Source: Halobacterium wangiae
GTDB lineage: Archaea > Halobacteriota > Halobacteria > Halobacteriales > Halobacteriaceae
Direction of reading: 5' to 3'
NCBI RefSeq assembly: GCF_021249345.1
Contig: NZ_CP089588.1
Location: 1,240,001 to 1,304,000, forward strand
Length of the DNA: 64,000 nt
In this document: positions 24,658-33,424 of the stretch, piece after piece
Layout: the number at the start of each line of letters is the position of its first letter
How positions within the stretch are numbered: the stretch's first letter is position 1
Position numbers and translations under genes: made by a program
Notes under the pieces: generated by a model
The model's database searches: none
Seen by the model: the letters and a program-made list of their open reading frames with translations, nothing else
What the model was told of the DNA's origin: nothing

Positions 24658-24711
24658 GCTCGAACGTGCACAACCGACGAGTATTTGCTGGCCGAGAGTG
24701 CACGTTCGAGC
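24658..24711. promoter_or_regulatory. 14-bp perfect inverted repeat before purO
   Basis: GCTCGAACGTGCAC (24658-24671) and GTGCACGTTCGAGC (24698-24711) are exact reverse complements with 26 bases between. The right arm ends one base before the purO ATG. The spacer contains GTATTTGC, a TATA-like element at about -30. It could be an operator overlapping the promoter and transcript start, or an mRNA hairpin hiding the start codon if transcription begins upstream. Confidence 0.6.
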
Positions 24712-25296
24712 ATGTACGTCGGACGCTTCGTCGTCGTCGGTCCGGAGGTCGCAGCGTACCGTGTCTCCTCGCGGTCGTTCCCGAATCGCCGCGTCGTCGA
24801 GCGCGCGGACTCGCTGACCGTCGCGCCGACGCCGGACGCTCCGGAGACGGACAACCCCTACGTCTCCTACAACTGCTACCGGGAGTCCGCGGACCACGCC
24901 GTGGTCGGGAACGGCAGCCACGTCGACCCCGTCGCGGAGAAACTCGGCCTCGGCTACCCCGCGCGGGACGCCCTCGCGGAGAGCCTGCTCGCACTCGACT
25001 ACGAGAAGGACGACTACGACACGCCCCGCATCGCGGGCGTGCTGACGCCGGAGGGCGACGCCTACGTCGGCACCGTGCGCAAGGACGCGCTGCTCGTCGA
25101 ACGCGTCGAGGAGCCGACGCTCGTCGCGACCTACGAGAAGGACAGTCCCGAGCCCATCGGCTTCGACGCCGACACCCCCGAGGAGGCGGCCGAGGAGGCC
25201 TACGGCGCGGCGTTCGAGCACGCGGTCTGTGCGGTCGGCGTGACCCGGGCTGGCGACGGCTACGCGACGGCCGTGGAGAACGGACCGGACAACTAA
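24712..25296 (+). CDS. purO: IMP cyclohydrolase, archaeal PurO type
   Basis: A 194-residue archaeal enzyme that closes FAICAR to IMP, the last step of purine synthesis, replacing the cyclohydrolase half of bacterial PurH. Typical segments: [57 protein letters not shown] and [17 protein letters not shown]. Length and the N-terminal Y-V-G-R-F motif fit the family, and the ATG at 24712 is the only start giving that N terminus. A long perfect inverted repeat abuts the start codon and may control expression. Confidence 0.93.
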   Translation: MYVGRFVVVGPEVAAYRVSSRSFPNRRVVERADSLTVAPTPDAPETDNPYVSYNCYRESADHAVVGNGSHVDPVAEKLGLGYPARDALAESLLALDYEKDDYDTPRIAGVLTPEGDAYVGTVRKDALLVERVEEPTLVATYEKDSPEPIGFDADTPEEAAEEAYGAAFEHAVCAVGVTRAGDGYATAVENGPDN

Positions 25297-25321
25297 GGGC
25301 GAGGCCGCCCGACTCCCGGGC

Positions 25322-25981
25322 ATGAAGGTCGGCGTCGTCTCGGACGTCCACTCGAACCTCGTCGCCCTGGAGGCCGTCCTCGAGGATATGCCGGACGTGG
25401 ACCGCCTGGTCTGTGCGGGCGACGTGGTCGGCTACAACGCGTGGCCCGCAGAGTGCGTGGACGTCCTCCGCGAGCGGAACGTCCCGACGGTGATGGGCAA
25501 CCACGACCGGATGGTGGCGACCGGGCGGAACTTCCGCGGGAACGGGATGGCCCAGGCCGGCGTCGAGCACGCGAACGCGGAACTCAACGACGTCCAGCGG
25601 ACGTGGATCGAGAACCTCCCTCGCGAGCGCACGCTCGCGGACGGCCGCCTGAAGGTCGTCCACGACCACCCGGAGGACCAGGACCGCTACACGTACCCCG
25701 AGGACTTCTCGGCGTCGCTGCTCGGCGCGGAGGACGTGCTCGTGCTCGGCCACACGCACGTCCAGCACCACGAGCGGTTCGACGAGGGCGTCGTTCTCAA
25801 CCCCGGGAGTGTCGGGCAACCCCGTGACCGCGACCCGCGGGCGGCGTTCGCGGTGCTCGACCTCGACACCCTGGAGGTGACCGAGCACCGCGTGGAGTAC
25901 GACGTCGAGCGCGTCGCCGGCGCGGTGCGGGACGCAGGACTGCCAGCGAGAACTGCGGACCGGTTGGCGGAAGGGAGATAG
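25322..25981 (+). CDS. Calcineurin-like metallophosphoesterase (YfcE/MJ0936 family)
   Basis: A 219-residue cytoplasmic phosphoesterase. All metal ligands are seen: SDVHSN (D, H), AGDVVGYNAWP (D), MGNHDRMV (N, H), VVHDHPEDQD (H) and LGHTHVQHH (H, H), followed by LNPGSVGQPRDRD, a YfcE-type hallmark. Its substrate is unknown; relatives split phosphodiesters or small phosphate esters. It begins 25 bases after purO on the same strand and is probably co-transcribed, but a role in purine metabolism would be speculation. Confidence 0.92.
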   Translation: MKVGVVSDVHSNLVALEAVLEDMPDVDRLVCAGDVVGYNAWPAECVDVLRERNVPTVMGNHDRMVATGRNFRGNGMAQAGVEHANAELNDVQRTWIENLPRERTLADGRLKVVHDHPEDQDRYTYPEDFSASLLGAEDVLVLGHTHVQHHERFDEGVVLNPGSVGQPRDRDPRAAFAVLDLDTLEVTEHRVEYDVERVAGAVRDAGLPARTADRLAEGR

Positions 25982-26094
25982 GCGCCACCCTCGCGCTCCG
26001 CCAACCACGAACCTGGTGGTCGTCGGGAGGCGGTTGCGCTCAAGGTTGCTTCGTTCCGGCCGACCGTGACGGTCGAAAGGAGTGGTACGGACCG

Positions 26095-27177
26095 TTACGG
26101 TCTTGCTTCGAAGACCAGACTAGTCGGTGTCTCGGCCACGCGTCGGAAGTGCGTGAACCCCCCGTCGGTGACGACCTCGCGGGTGCGTTCCTCTCCAGCC
26201 TGCGCGCCGAGCCCGTAGCCGACCTTCTGGCTCAGCGAGTTCGGCGTGCAGGCCACCGTCGATATCGAGTACGCCAGGCGACCGAACGGCGTAAAGTTGT
26301 CTTCGGTCTGGTCCGCGGCGTAGGGTTCGACGATCATCCACGTTCCGTCGTCGGTGAGCGTCTCCCGGACGTGAGCCGCCACACCCACCGGGTCGCCCAT
26401 GTCGTGGAAGCAGTTGAACATCGTGACGAGGTCGTAGTCGGCCCCGTCGTAGGTCGACGCCGTCGCCACCTCGAAGTCGACGCGGTCGGCGACACCCGCC
26501 GTCTCCGCCCGCTCGCGCGCCACTGCGACCGACGCCTCGTGGTAGTCGACGCCGACGACCGTCGAGTTAGGGTACGCCTCGGCTATCCGGATCGTCGGCG
26601 CGCCGTGGCCACAGCCAACGTCGGCAATCCGCCCGCCCGCGTCCAGCGTCTCGTCGACCCCGTCGAGCGCCGCGATCCAGTCGAGCAGGAAGGCGCCGTA
26701 GGACGGTCCGAAGAAGCGTTCGGTGCCGTGGAACACGTCCTCGTCGTGTTCGTGCCAACCGATGCCCCGGCCTGTGCGGAACGCCTCGCGGAGTTCGGGT
26801 TCGATCTTGGCCGCCGACGCGACCAGCTGGAACGCGCCGGGCATGAACACCGGGCTCTCCTGGTCGGCTAGCACGTACGCCTGTTCCGGCGACAGACTGT
26901 AGCGGTCGGTCTCGGAGTCGTAGCTCACGTACCCGCCAGCGGCCTGCGAACGCAGCCACTCGCGGACGTAGCGTTCTGCGGTGTCCGTCTCCTCGGCCAG
27001 CTCGGTGGACGTGAGCGGCCCGTCGGCCTCGAGTGCCGTGTAGAGCCCGAGCTCGTCACCGATGATGGTCAGCGCGGCGTGGACCGTCGCACCGAGGTCC
27101 ACGAGTGACGTCTCCACGAGCTGGTTCAGCTCCTCTTCGTCGATCGGGTTCTCCCCCGACCTGGTTCCTGATGACAT
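26095..27177 (-). CDS. SAM-dependent methyltransferase with N-terminal winged helix
   Basis: A 360-residue class I methyltransferase. The N-terminal dimerisation/winged-helix domain (residues 25-95: LGLYTALEADGPLTSTELAE, then ERYVREWLRSQAAGGYV) resembles O-methyltransferases and the S25-type family. The SAM site is IADVGCGHGAPTIRIAEAYP, with VGVDYH (acidic residue after strand 2) and NCFHDMGDPV. The substrate is unknown. It starts nine bases downstream of a DUF1059 gene on the same strand, so the two form an operon with a shared AT-rich promoter. Confidence 0.88.
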   Translation of the reverse strand: MSSGTRSGENPIDEEELNQLVETSLVDLGATVHAALTIIGDELGLYTALEADGPLTSTELAEETDTAERYVREWLRSQAAGGYVSYDSETDRYSLSPEQAYVLADQESPVFMPGAFQLVASAAKIEPELREAFRTGRGIGWHEHDEDVFHGTERFFGPSYGAFLLDWIAALDGVDETLDAGGRIADVGCGHGAPTIRIAEAYPNSTVVGVDYHEASVAVARERAETAGVADRVDFEVATASTYDGADYDLVTMFNCFHDMGDPVGVAAHVRETLTDDGTWMIVEPYAADQTEDNFTPFGRLAYSISTVACTPNSLSQKVGYGLGAQAGEERTREVVTDGGFTHFRRVAETPTSLVFEARP

Positions 27178-27186
27178 GATTCTGTG

Positions 27187-27360
27187 CTACACGGTTTGCA
27201 GGTGTTCGCTGCGGAGTTGTTCGTCCGTGAGGTTCTTCCCGTGGGCGTCGCGCATGTGGTTGTTCGCCAGTTCGATGGCTTCCGCCTCGTTCTCGGAGTG
27301 AACGACGAACCGGCAGTCCGCTGCCGCTGCGTCACGATCTAGGTTGTGTGCTTGTACCAT
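27187..27360 (-). CDS. DUF1059 small protein
   Basis: A 57-residue protein. It contains the DUF1059 pattern: LDRDAAAADCRFVVHSENEA, then EAIELANNHMRDAHG and a final E-x-L. The family is common in haloarchaea; one Cys and a helix with conserved His are its only notable residues, and no function is known. It is the first gene of an operon with the methyltransferase. Upstream (27390-27425) the DNA is unusually AT-rich, with the near-palindrome AAAGATGATTATCTTT, a likely promoter/operator. Confidence 0.85.
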   Translation of the reverse strand: MVQAHNLDRDAAAADCRFVVHSENEAEAIELANNHMRDAHGKNLTDEQLRSEHLQTV

Positions 27361-27397
27361 CGCTGTGCACCCCACTCTAGAACTCCAACCACCACCG

Positions 27398-27424
27398 AGA
27401 TAAACATAACTAAAGATGATTATC
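27398..27424 (-). promoter_or_regulatory. AT-rich promoter/operator before DUF1059
   Basis: A run AGATAAACATAACTAAAGAT followed by GATTATCTTT stands out from G+C-rich surroundings. AAAGAT and ATCTTT (27411-27426) form a 6-bp inverted repeat, and TTTATC on the minus strand could be the TATA element about 40 bases before the start. This suggests regulated expression. Confidence 0.45.
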
Positions 27425-27578
27425 TTTGGAGTGCTCCCGTGCGGCAGTGCCGTGCGCCGGAGGCGCCGACAGGCGAACGCCGCCCGCGGACTGCCAGGAG
27501 ACGCGCGACCGAGGCGCGCAACGAGTCCATCGAAGGCGTCCCGGACGGCGACTCGGCCGTCGACGCCCTGGGGACCAC

Positions 27579-28925
27579 TCAGTCGAGCGGCCGGAGTTCC
27601 GCAGAGAAGTGCCGGAGTTCCGCCATCGACGGCTCCGCGACGATCTCCATGCCCGAGATCTCGTCCGCGCGCTCGCAGACGGCTTCCGCGGTATCGGCGA
27701 CGTGCTCGATGTGGTCGGGGCCGTAGGTACGCCGCGGGAGCGCGAGTCGGACGAGGTCCCGCCGTTCGGTCTCGGGGAAGGCGAACCGGCCGAGTTCGAC
27801 ACCGCGGACACCGCCCTCGCGGTAGAGTTCGCAGACGAACGCCTGGCCGGGGAACTCCTCGCGGGGGACGTGGGGGAGCGCCTGGTTGGCGTCGACGTAG
27901 ACGGCGTGGCCGCCGGCTGGCTGGTAGACGGGGACGCCGCGGTCGGCGAGCGCCCGGCAGAGCCGCTGGACCTGCTCGACGCGCTCGGCGACGTACGGCG
28001 GGTCGACGGCCTCCCGGAGGCCGACGGCGAAGGCGGCGAGGTCGCGGCCGGCCATGCCGCCGTACGTGGAGAACCCCTCGTAGAGGATGCCGCGCTGGCG
28101 ACACTGTTCGTACAGTTCACTGTCCTCCCGGAGCCCGACGAAGCCGCCGATGTTGACGAGGCCGTCCTTCTTCCCGCTCATCACGCAGGCGTCGGCGTAG
28201 GAGAGCTGTTCGCGCGCGATGGCGGCGACGCTCTCGGTCTCGAACTCGGGTTCGCGCTGCTGGACGAAGTACGCGTTCTCGGCGAACCGGCAGGCGTCGA
28301 CGACGAACGTGGCGTCGATGTCGTCGGCGAAGGCGGCGACCTCGCGGGTGTTCTCGACGCTCACGGGCTGGCCCGCCATCGAGTTGTTCGTGATCGTGAG
28401 GACGACGACGGGGACGTTCTCTTCGCCGACCGCCTCGACGACCTGGCGGCCGCGCTCGACGGAGAAGTCGCCCTTGAACGGCGCCTCGGAGTCCATGTCC
28501 GTTGCGGCCTCGACCGGGCAGTCCACGGGGTCGCCGCCGTTCGCGGCGACGTGGGCCCGGGTGGTGTCGAAGTGGGCGTTGTTGAGCACGGTGTCGCCCT
28601 CGGAGACGAGCGCGCCGTAGAGGATGTTCTCGGCGCCGCGGCCCTGGTGGGCGGGGACGACGCGCTCGAAGCCCATCACCGCCTGGGCGGCGGCTTCGAG
28701 TTCGGCGAACCCCTCGCTGCCGGCGTACGCCTCGTCGCCGCGGAACATCGCCGCCCACTGGTCGTTGCTCATGGTGCCGGTGCCCGAGTCGGTCAGGAGG
28801 TCGACGAAGACGTCCGCACTGTCGAGGTTGAAGACGTTGTAGCCCGCGTCCGCGAGAGCGGCCTCGCGGTCCTCGCGGGGGAGGAGACGGACGGGGTCGA
28901 CCATCGTCGCCTTGTAGGAACGCAC
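27579..28925 (-). CDS. tnaA: Tryptophanase / tyrosine phenol-lyase family beta-eliminase
   Basis: A 448-residue PLP enzyme of the beta-eliminating lyase family. Conserved blocks: FNLDSADVFVDLLTDSGTGT, AHQGRGAEN, NAHFDTTRAH, NNSMAGQPVS, the Schiff-base lysine in SGKKDGLVNIGGF, GGHAVYVDA and ELGRFAF. It would split tryptophan to indole, pyruvate and ammonia, or tyrosine to phenol; the two cannot be told apart with certainty here, and I favour tryptophanase because haloarchaea commonly carry TnaA. It starts with GTG at 28925; an ATG seven codons in is an alternative. Confidence 0.88.
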   Translation of the reverse strand: MRSYKATMVDPVRLLPREDREAALADAGYNVFNLDSADVFVDLLTDSGTGTMSNDQWAAMFRGDEAYAGSEGFAELEAAAQAVMGFERVVPAHQGRGAENILYGALVSEGDTVLNNAHFDTTRAHVAANGGDPVDCPVEAATDMDSEAPFKGDFSVERGRQVVEAVGEENVPVVVLTITNNSMAGQPVSVENTREVAAFADDIDATFVVDACRFAENAYFVQQREPEFETESVAAIAREQLSYADACVMSGKKDGLVNIGGFVGLREDSELYEQCRQRGILYEGFSTYGGMAGRDLAAFAVGLREAVDPPYVAERVEQVQRLCRALADRGVPVYQPAGGHAVYVDANQALPHVPREEFPGQAFVCELYREGGVRGVELGRFAFPETERRDLVRLALPRRTYGPDHIEHVADTAEAVCERADEISGMEIVAEPSMAELRHFSAELRPLD

Positions 28926-29025
28926 GAGTACGAGAGGGTGCTACACCGTGAAAGTTCCGGCGTAGAAGACGTGTACGCGGATGTACAGGGCTGTTCGACG
29001 CTCGCCAGCTGCGGCTGGAGAGGGG

Positions 29026-30210
29026 TTACGAGCGGACGCTGTCCTGGACGATGTCGAGGGCCTCCTCGCGGTCCGCCCAATCGACGAAGATGGCGACCGA
29101 CGTGGCACTCGAGATGATGTCGATGACGTTGATGTTCGCCTCCGCGATCGGGTCGACGATGCGCCGGAGGACGCCGGGCTGGTTCGGGAGTTCGCCGCCG
29201 AGCACGCGGATGACGGCGATGTCGTCGGTGACCGTCACCGAGGAGAGTTCGCCGACCTCGATGACCTCCCGGTGGAGGACGTTCTCGGCGCGCTCGGCGA
29301 CCGACTCGTCGACGTAGAACGTCATCGAGTCCATCCCTGAGGCGATGGCGTCGACGTTGATGTCGCTCTCGTACAGCGCGGTCGACAGCGTCGCCGCGAT
29401 GCCGGGGCGGTTGCGGATCGCCCGGCCGGCGACGGTGAGACACGCGAGCTGGGACTCCCGCATGTCGACCATGTTCTCGAACTGGCCCTCGATGCGCGTG
29501 CCGCCGGAGAGCAGGTCGCCGTGCTGGTAGTGGATGACGCGGACGTCCAGTTCGTCGTCCTTGAACGACAGCGCCGACGGCGCGACAACCTCGGCGCCGC
29601 GGAAGGACAGGTTCCGGAGTTCGTCGACGGTGATCTCCCCGACGTTCCGCGCGCCCTCGACGACGTGGGGGTCGCCGGTCATGACGCCCTCGACATCGGT
29701 CACGATGACCACCTGGTCGGCGTCGACGTAGCGCCCGAGCATCACCGCGGTGGTGTCCGACCCGCCGCGGCCGAGCGTCGTGACGTTGCCGTCGTGGTCC
29801 TCGGCGAGGAACCCCGTGATGACGGGAACCGTCTCGCCCAGTCGCTCGGCGAGTTCGGCCGCGCGCTCCCTCGTGGCGTCGGCGTCCACCTCGCCGCGCT
29901 GGTTCGTGACGATGGGCCAGTCCGGGTGGCCGGGTTCGAGGAACGTCGCGTTCACGCCGCGGGCGGCCAGCGCCGCCTTCAGCATCCGGACGGACGTCCG
30001 CTCGCCCATCGAGACGATCTCCGCGCGGTCCGTGTCGTCGGCCTCGAAGGTGATGTCCTCGAGCAGTTCGTCCGTGGTGTTCCCCATCGCGGAGGCGACG
30101 ACCGCTATCTCGTGGTCGGCGGCGACGGCGTCCGCGATGGAGTCGGCCGCTCGCTCCACGCGGTCGCCGCTGCCGAGACTGGTGCCGCCGAACTTCGCGA
30201 CTACTCGCAT
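29026..30210 (-). CDS. lysC: Aspartate kinase
   Basis: A 394-residue aspartokinase making aspartyl phosphate for Lys, Thr and Met synthesis. The amino-acid kinase domain has KFGGTSLGS, ASAMGNTTDELL, MGERTSVRM, LGRGGSDTTAV and VTDVEGVMTGDP. Two C-terminal ACT domains follow (LTVAGRAIRNRPGIAATLS, then IRVLGGELPNQPGVLRRIVD), suggesting allosteric control by an end-product amino acid. It is shorter than bacterial monofunctional enzymes (about 400-450) but complete. It diverges from the GNAT-like gene and has no other pathway genes beside it. Confidence 0.94.
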   Translation of the reverse strand: MRVVAKFGGTSLGSGDRVERAADSIADAVAADHEIAVVASAMGNTTDELLEDITFEADDTDRAEIVSMGERTSVRMLKAALAARGVNATFLEPGHPDWPIVTNQRGEVDADATRERAAELAERLGETVPVITGFLAEDHDGNVTTLGRGGSDTTAVMLGRYVDADQVVIVTDVEGVMTGDPHVVEGARNVGEITVDELRNLSFRGAEVVAPSALSFKDDELDVRVIHYQHGDLLSGGTRIEGQFENMVDMRESQLACLTVAGRAIRNRPGIAATLSTALYESDINVDAIASGMDSMTFYVDESVAERAENVLHREVIEVGELSSVTVTDDIAVIRVLGGELPNQPGVLRRIVDPIAEANINVIDIISSATSVAIFVDWADREEALDIVQDSVRS

Positions 30211-30337
30211 CGGCGGTCACCGGCACTGCGTACCGTGGTCATTGCCGGAACGTACGGTCTGCCGGCGGGATAACTGCTTGCATGGACGAAACGGTTGCCG
30301 CGCGGGGATTAAGTCCGTCGCCCGCCTACGGAAGGGC

Positions 30338-30718
30338 ATGAACGTCCGCGACGCGACGGACGACGACGCGGAGTCCCTCGTCGCGCTCGCCAGCGACGAC
30401 ATCGACGCCGAGCGACTGATCCGTGACCGGACCGTCCGCGTGGCAGAGACCGACGACGGGGTCGCCGGGTTCGTCGCGTTCGACACGTGGCGGGGCGCCG
30501 TCCACGTCACGCGGTTCGACGGCGAATCCGACGTCGTCGGCGAACTGCTCAGCGAACCCCGGTCGTTCGCGGCCGGCGAGTCCCTGCCCGTCGAGGTCGT
30601 GGTGCCGGACGGCGACGAGGCGTTCCACGAGGTGCTCGTGGACGCCGGGTTCGAGGACGAGGGAGAGGGACCGGCCTTCAACGGCGAGGAGACGCGGCGG
30701 TTCCGCTGTCGACCCTAG
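30338..30718 (+). CDS. Small GNAT-like acetyltransferase, haloarchaeal
   Basis: A 126-residue protein with the beginning of a GNAT fold (MNVRDATDDDAESLVALASD) and a middle strand VAETDDGVAGFVAFDTWRGA. The usual acetyl-CoA loop Q/RxxGxG/A is absent, so it may be a degenerate, non-catalytic member. Acidic throughout, as expected for a haloarchaeal cytoplasmic protein. The start at 30338 gives the family-like NVRDATDDD beginning. Its TAG overlaps the stop of the opposing permease gene in a shared CTAG. Confidence 0.72.
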   Translation: MNVRDATDDDAESLVALASDDIDAERLIRDRTVRVAETDDGVAGFVAFDTWRGAVHVTRFDGESDVVGELLSEPRSFAAGESLPVEVVVPDGDEAFHEVLVDAGFEDEGEGPAFNGEETRRFRCRP

Positions 30719-31560
30719 AGGTCGGCGCGCTCGAAGATGCGGTAGCCGACGAGCGGCACGACGACGAACCACACCACCATCATCGCGAGCGCCGCCCACT
30801 TCGAGAGGTGGATCGGCGGGCTCTGCGGGAAGTACTGCGCGATGTTGCCGGCGTTGCCGGGGAGGAACTGGAACACCGCACTGGAGAACGCCGAAGACGG
30901 CGGCAGGCGGTTGAGGAGGAGGTACCAGTCCGGTGGCGTGCCCATCGGGGAGAACCGCCCCGTCTGGAGGTAGAGGAGGCCGGTCGGGACGAGACCCCAC
31001 GCGAGTTCGAAGAAGACGTAGAAGCCGGCGACGAGAATCGTCGCGCGGCCGCCGTCCTTCGTGGTGGCCGAGAGGCCGACGCCGATGGCCGTGTACATCA
31101 CGGCGAGGAACAGCGTGAGCGCCGCGAACCCGAGGTACGCCGTCGCGTCGAAGCTGTCGTACAGCGCGACGGTGACGACGGCAGCGACGACGAGGCCGAC
31201 GAGGACGGCGACGCCCATGACGGCGCCCCGGCCGACGACCTTGCCGACGATGGCGTCGCGGCGGGTGTGGGGAAGCGACAGGAGGAACTTCGCGCTGCCG
31301 GACTCGACTTCGCCCGCGATGGACTTGTGCGCCATGACGAGCGCGGTCAGCGGGATGAGCAGCGTGACCGGACTGATGAGGAAGAAGATGAGGCCGAGGC
31401 TCTCGAGGTCGTCCGTCCCGGCGGGACCGCCCGACTGGACGAGCGTGTACACGTACGCCATGCCCGCCATGAACAGCACGAACAGCACGCTGAGCGCCCA
31501 CAGCGCCTTCGAGCGGCCGGCGTCCCGGAAGTCCTTCTTGGCGACGACGGACCAGCTCAT
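30715..31560 (-). CDS. ABC-2 type transporter permease (module 1, distal)
   Basis: A 281-residue membrane subunit. It begins SWSVVAKKDFRDAGRSKALW, a cytoplasmic amphipathic start typical of NosY-like permeases, and has about six TM helices. The KFLLSLPHTRRDAIVGKVVG segment after TM2 is the common coupling region of this family. It pairs with the ATPase gene just upstream in the transcript (ATGA overlap at 31557-31560). Probably exports a substrate or supports membrane assembly; the substrate is unknown. Similar in sequence to the permeases at 32551 and 36332. Confidence 0.88.
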   Translation of the reverse strand: MSWSVVAKKDFRDAGRSKALWALSVLFVLFMAGMAYVYTLVQSGGPAGTDDLESLGLIFFLISPVTLLIPLTALVMAHKSIAGEVESGSAKFLLSLPHTRRDAIVGKVVGRGAVMGVAVLVGLVVAAVVTVALYDSFDATAYLGFAALTLFLAVMYTAIGVGLSATTKDGGRATILVAGFYVFFELAWGLVPTGLLYLQTGRFSPMGTPPDWYLLLNRLPPSSAFSSAVFQFLPGNAGNIAQYFPQSPPIHLSKWAALAMMVVWFVVVPLVGYRIFERADL

Positions 31561-32477
31561 GCGCGCATCGCCTCCTCCTCCTCGGTGTACGCGGCGAACA
31601 CGTCGTCCAGCGACGCCTCCTCGGTGGAGAAGTCGACGACGTCCGCGCCGGTGCCCTCGACGGCGTCGAGGACGTCGGTCTTCGCGGCGCTCTCCGTGCG
31701 CACGGTGAGCGTGTCACCGTCGGCAGTCACGCTGGTGACGCCGGGCACGTTCCGGACTGCGGTCAGCACGTCGTCCGTGAGCGCGTCGACGGCGACCCGG
31801 AGCGTCGTCCCGGTGCCGGCGGCGTCGCGGAGGCCGCGGATGGTGTCCTCGGCGACGAGTTCGCCGTCCTGGAGGATGCCGACGCGGTCACAGACCGCCT
31901 CGACCTGTTCGAGGATGTGACTCGAGAAGAACACCGTCGCGCCGCGGTCGGCCTCCTCCTGGATGATGGCCCGCATCTCGCGAGCGCCGTTCGGGTCGAG
32001 GCCGGTCGAGGGCTCGTCGAGGATGATGAGGTCGGGGTCGCCGACGAGCGCGACGGCGAGTGCGAGGCGCTGGGCCATCCCCTTCGAAAAGCCGCCCGCC
32101 TTCCGGTCGGCGGCGTCCGGGATGCCGACGCGCTCGAGGAGTTCCTCGGGGTCGTCGTTGGCGTCCTTCGACTCGATGGCGAACTGGAGGTGCTGGCGCG
32201 CGGTGAGTCGGTCGTAGACGTGGAAGCCGTCCGGGAGCACGCCGGTTCGCTGGCGGATGGCCAGCGAGTCGTCCTGTGCGTCCATCCCGAGGACCGACGC
32301 CTGCCCGGAGGTCGGGCGCACGAAGTCCAGGAGGATGTCGATGGTCGTCGACTTCCCGGCGCCGTTCGGCCCGAGGAAGCCGTATATCTCGCCGTCCTGG
32401 ACCTCGAGGTCCAGGTCGTGGAGAGCAGTGACGTCACCGAACCGCTTGGTGACGCCCGATAGCTCGATTGCTGGCAT
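31557..32477 (-). CDS. ABC transporter ATPase (module 1)
   Basis: A 306-residue ATPase of the CcmA/NosF-like export subfamily. Walker A is GPNGAGKSTT, the signature region is GGFSKGMAQR, Walker B is LIILDEPSTGLDPNG, and the switch His lies in FFSSHILEQVE. The C-terminal 80 residues form an extra domain (LRVAVDALTDDVLTAVRNVP) shared with the paralogue at 37180. It lies between two permease genes; a strong TATA element (CTTATAAAT at 32498-32506) 25 bases before the ATG gives it its own leaderless promoter. Confidence 0.93.
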   Translation of the reverse strand: MPAIELSGVTKRFGDVTALHDLDLEVQDGEIYGFLGPNGAGKSTTIDILLDFVRPTSGQASVLGMDAQDDSLAIRQRTGVLPDGFHVYDRLTARQHLQFAIESKDANDDPEELLERVGIPDAADRKAGGFSKGMAQRLALAVALVGDPDLIILDEPSTGLDPNGAREMRAIIQEEADRGATVFFSSHILEQVEAVCDRVGILQDGELVAEDTIRGLRDAAGTGTTLRVAVDALTDDVLTAVRNVPGVTSVTADGDTLTVRTESAAKTDVLDAVEGTGADVVDFSTEEASLDDVFAAYTEEEEAMRA

Positions 32478-32497
32478 GGGGGGAACAACTCCAGGAG

Positions 32498-32506
32498 CTT
32501 ATAAAT
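32498..32506 (-). promoter_or_regulatory. TATA box for ABC module 1 ATPase
   Basis: On the minus strand the element reads ATTTATAAG, centred about 25 bases before the ATG at 32477: a near-consensus archaeal TATA box at leaderless spacing. Confidence 0.7.
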
Positions 32507-32550
32507 GGGTTGTGGTGTTTCTCAGGCGAGGAAACGCCTGCGGCGGCCGC

Positions 32551-33333
32551 TCAGAGGTCGATGCCGCCGAACCGGTGTGCGGCGACCGCGTAGCCGAGAC
32601 TCGCCCACGCGAGCAGGACGACGACACCGCCCCACTCGGGGAGGTGGCCGGTCGGTCCGGTGAGACCCCCTCCGACGGCCGAGACGGCGTTCTGGTAGGC
32701 GTAGATGGGGCTGAGCTGGACGACCGTGTCCACGGCCTGCTGCGGGACGGGGACCCCGAACTGTCCCGTGAGGACGACGGACCCGACGGCGACGACGCCC
32801 GGCCAGACGAACGACAGCAGGAAGAACCCGTAGGTCGTGGCCGCCGCCAGCGTCGTCGACCGCGAGCGTGCGGTGAACGCGAGCGTCGCACCGACGAACG
32901 CAGCGCCGAGGAGGGCGGTGACTGCCAGCGTCTGGACGGTGACGAAGACGTCGACCGGAGCGCCGCGGAAGACGTACACCGCGAGCGCGGCGAGGGCGCC
33001 GACACCGGTGGCGGCCAGGGTAGCGGCCAGCGCCGCGGCACCGGCACCCGCGACGAACGCCTCGCGGGTGTGTGGCAACGAGAGCGTGAGTCGGACGCGG
33101 CCACTCGTCACGCTCCGCGGGATGGCCTCGTGGACGATGGTCCCGCCGGTGAGGGGGACGCCGAACATGAGCAGGACGGCGAGGATACCGGCCAGGGGCG
33201 TGGGGCTCTGACCGCGAGCGGCGACGAGCGAGACGCCGCCGCCGACCAGCGCGAAGAACCCACAGAAGTACAACAGCGTCCGGTCTGCGAGCAGTTCACG
33301 GAGGTCGCGGCGGGCGAGAACCTGCCAGGTCAC
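32551..33333 (-). CDS. ABC-2 type transporter permease (module 1, proximal)
   Basis: A 260-residue permease related to its neighbours. It starts TWQVLARRDLRELLADRTLL, has six hydrophobic segments and carries RVRLTLSLPHTREAFVAGAG, the same coupling-region motif as the other permeases here. It starts with GTG at 33333. It is transcribed just upstream of the ATPase, but a separate TATA box lies in the 73-base gap. It may therefore form a heterodimer with the other permease, or be independently expressed and use the same ATPase. Confidence 0.86.
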   Translation of the reverse strand: MTWQVLARRDLRELLADRTLLYFCGFFALVGGGVSLVAARGQSPTPLAGILAVLLMFGVPLTGGTIVHEAIPRSVTSGRVRLTLSLPHTREAFVAGAGAAALAATLAATGVGALAALAVYVFRGAPVDVFVTVQTLAVTALLGAAFVGATLAFTARSRSTTLAAATTYGFFLLSFVWPGVVAVGSVVLTGQFGVPVPQQAVDTVVQLSPIYAYQNAVSAVGGGLTGPTGHLPEWGGVVVLLAWASLGYAVAAHRFGGIDL

Positions 33334-33424
33334 GCGTCGGTCACCGCGGGGAGGGCGTCGTGCATACGCCGACGTCTCGCGGCGACGTGAAGTGTTTTGC
33401 TCCCGGTCGCCACCGCTGCGAACC

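Noticed and set aside
27426-27578. Possible short gene between DUF1059 and tryptophanase
   Set aside because: Open frames here are Arg-rich continuations of antisense frames, with no start element or family resemblance.
30281-30300. ORB-like ACGAAACGG before the GNAT gene
   Set aside because: No G-string and no TTCCA half; too short a match.
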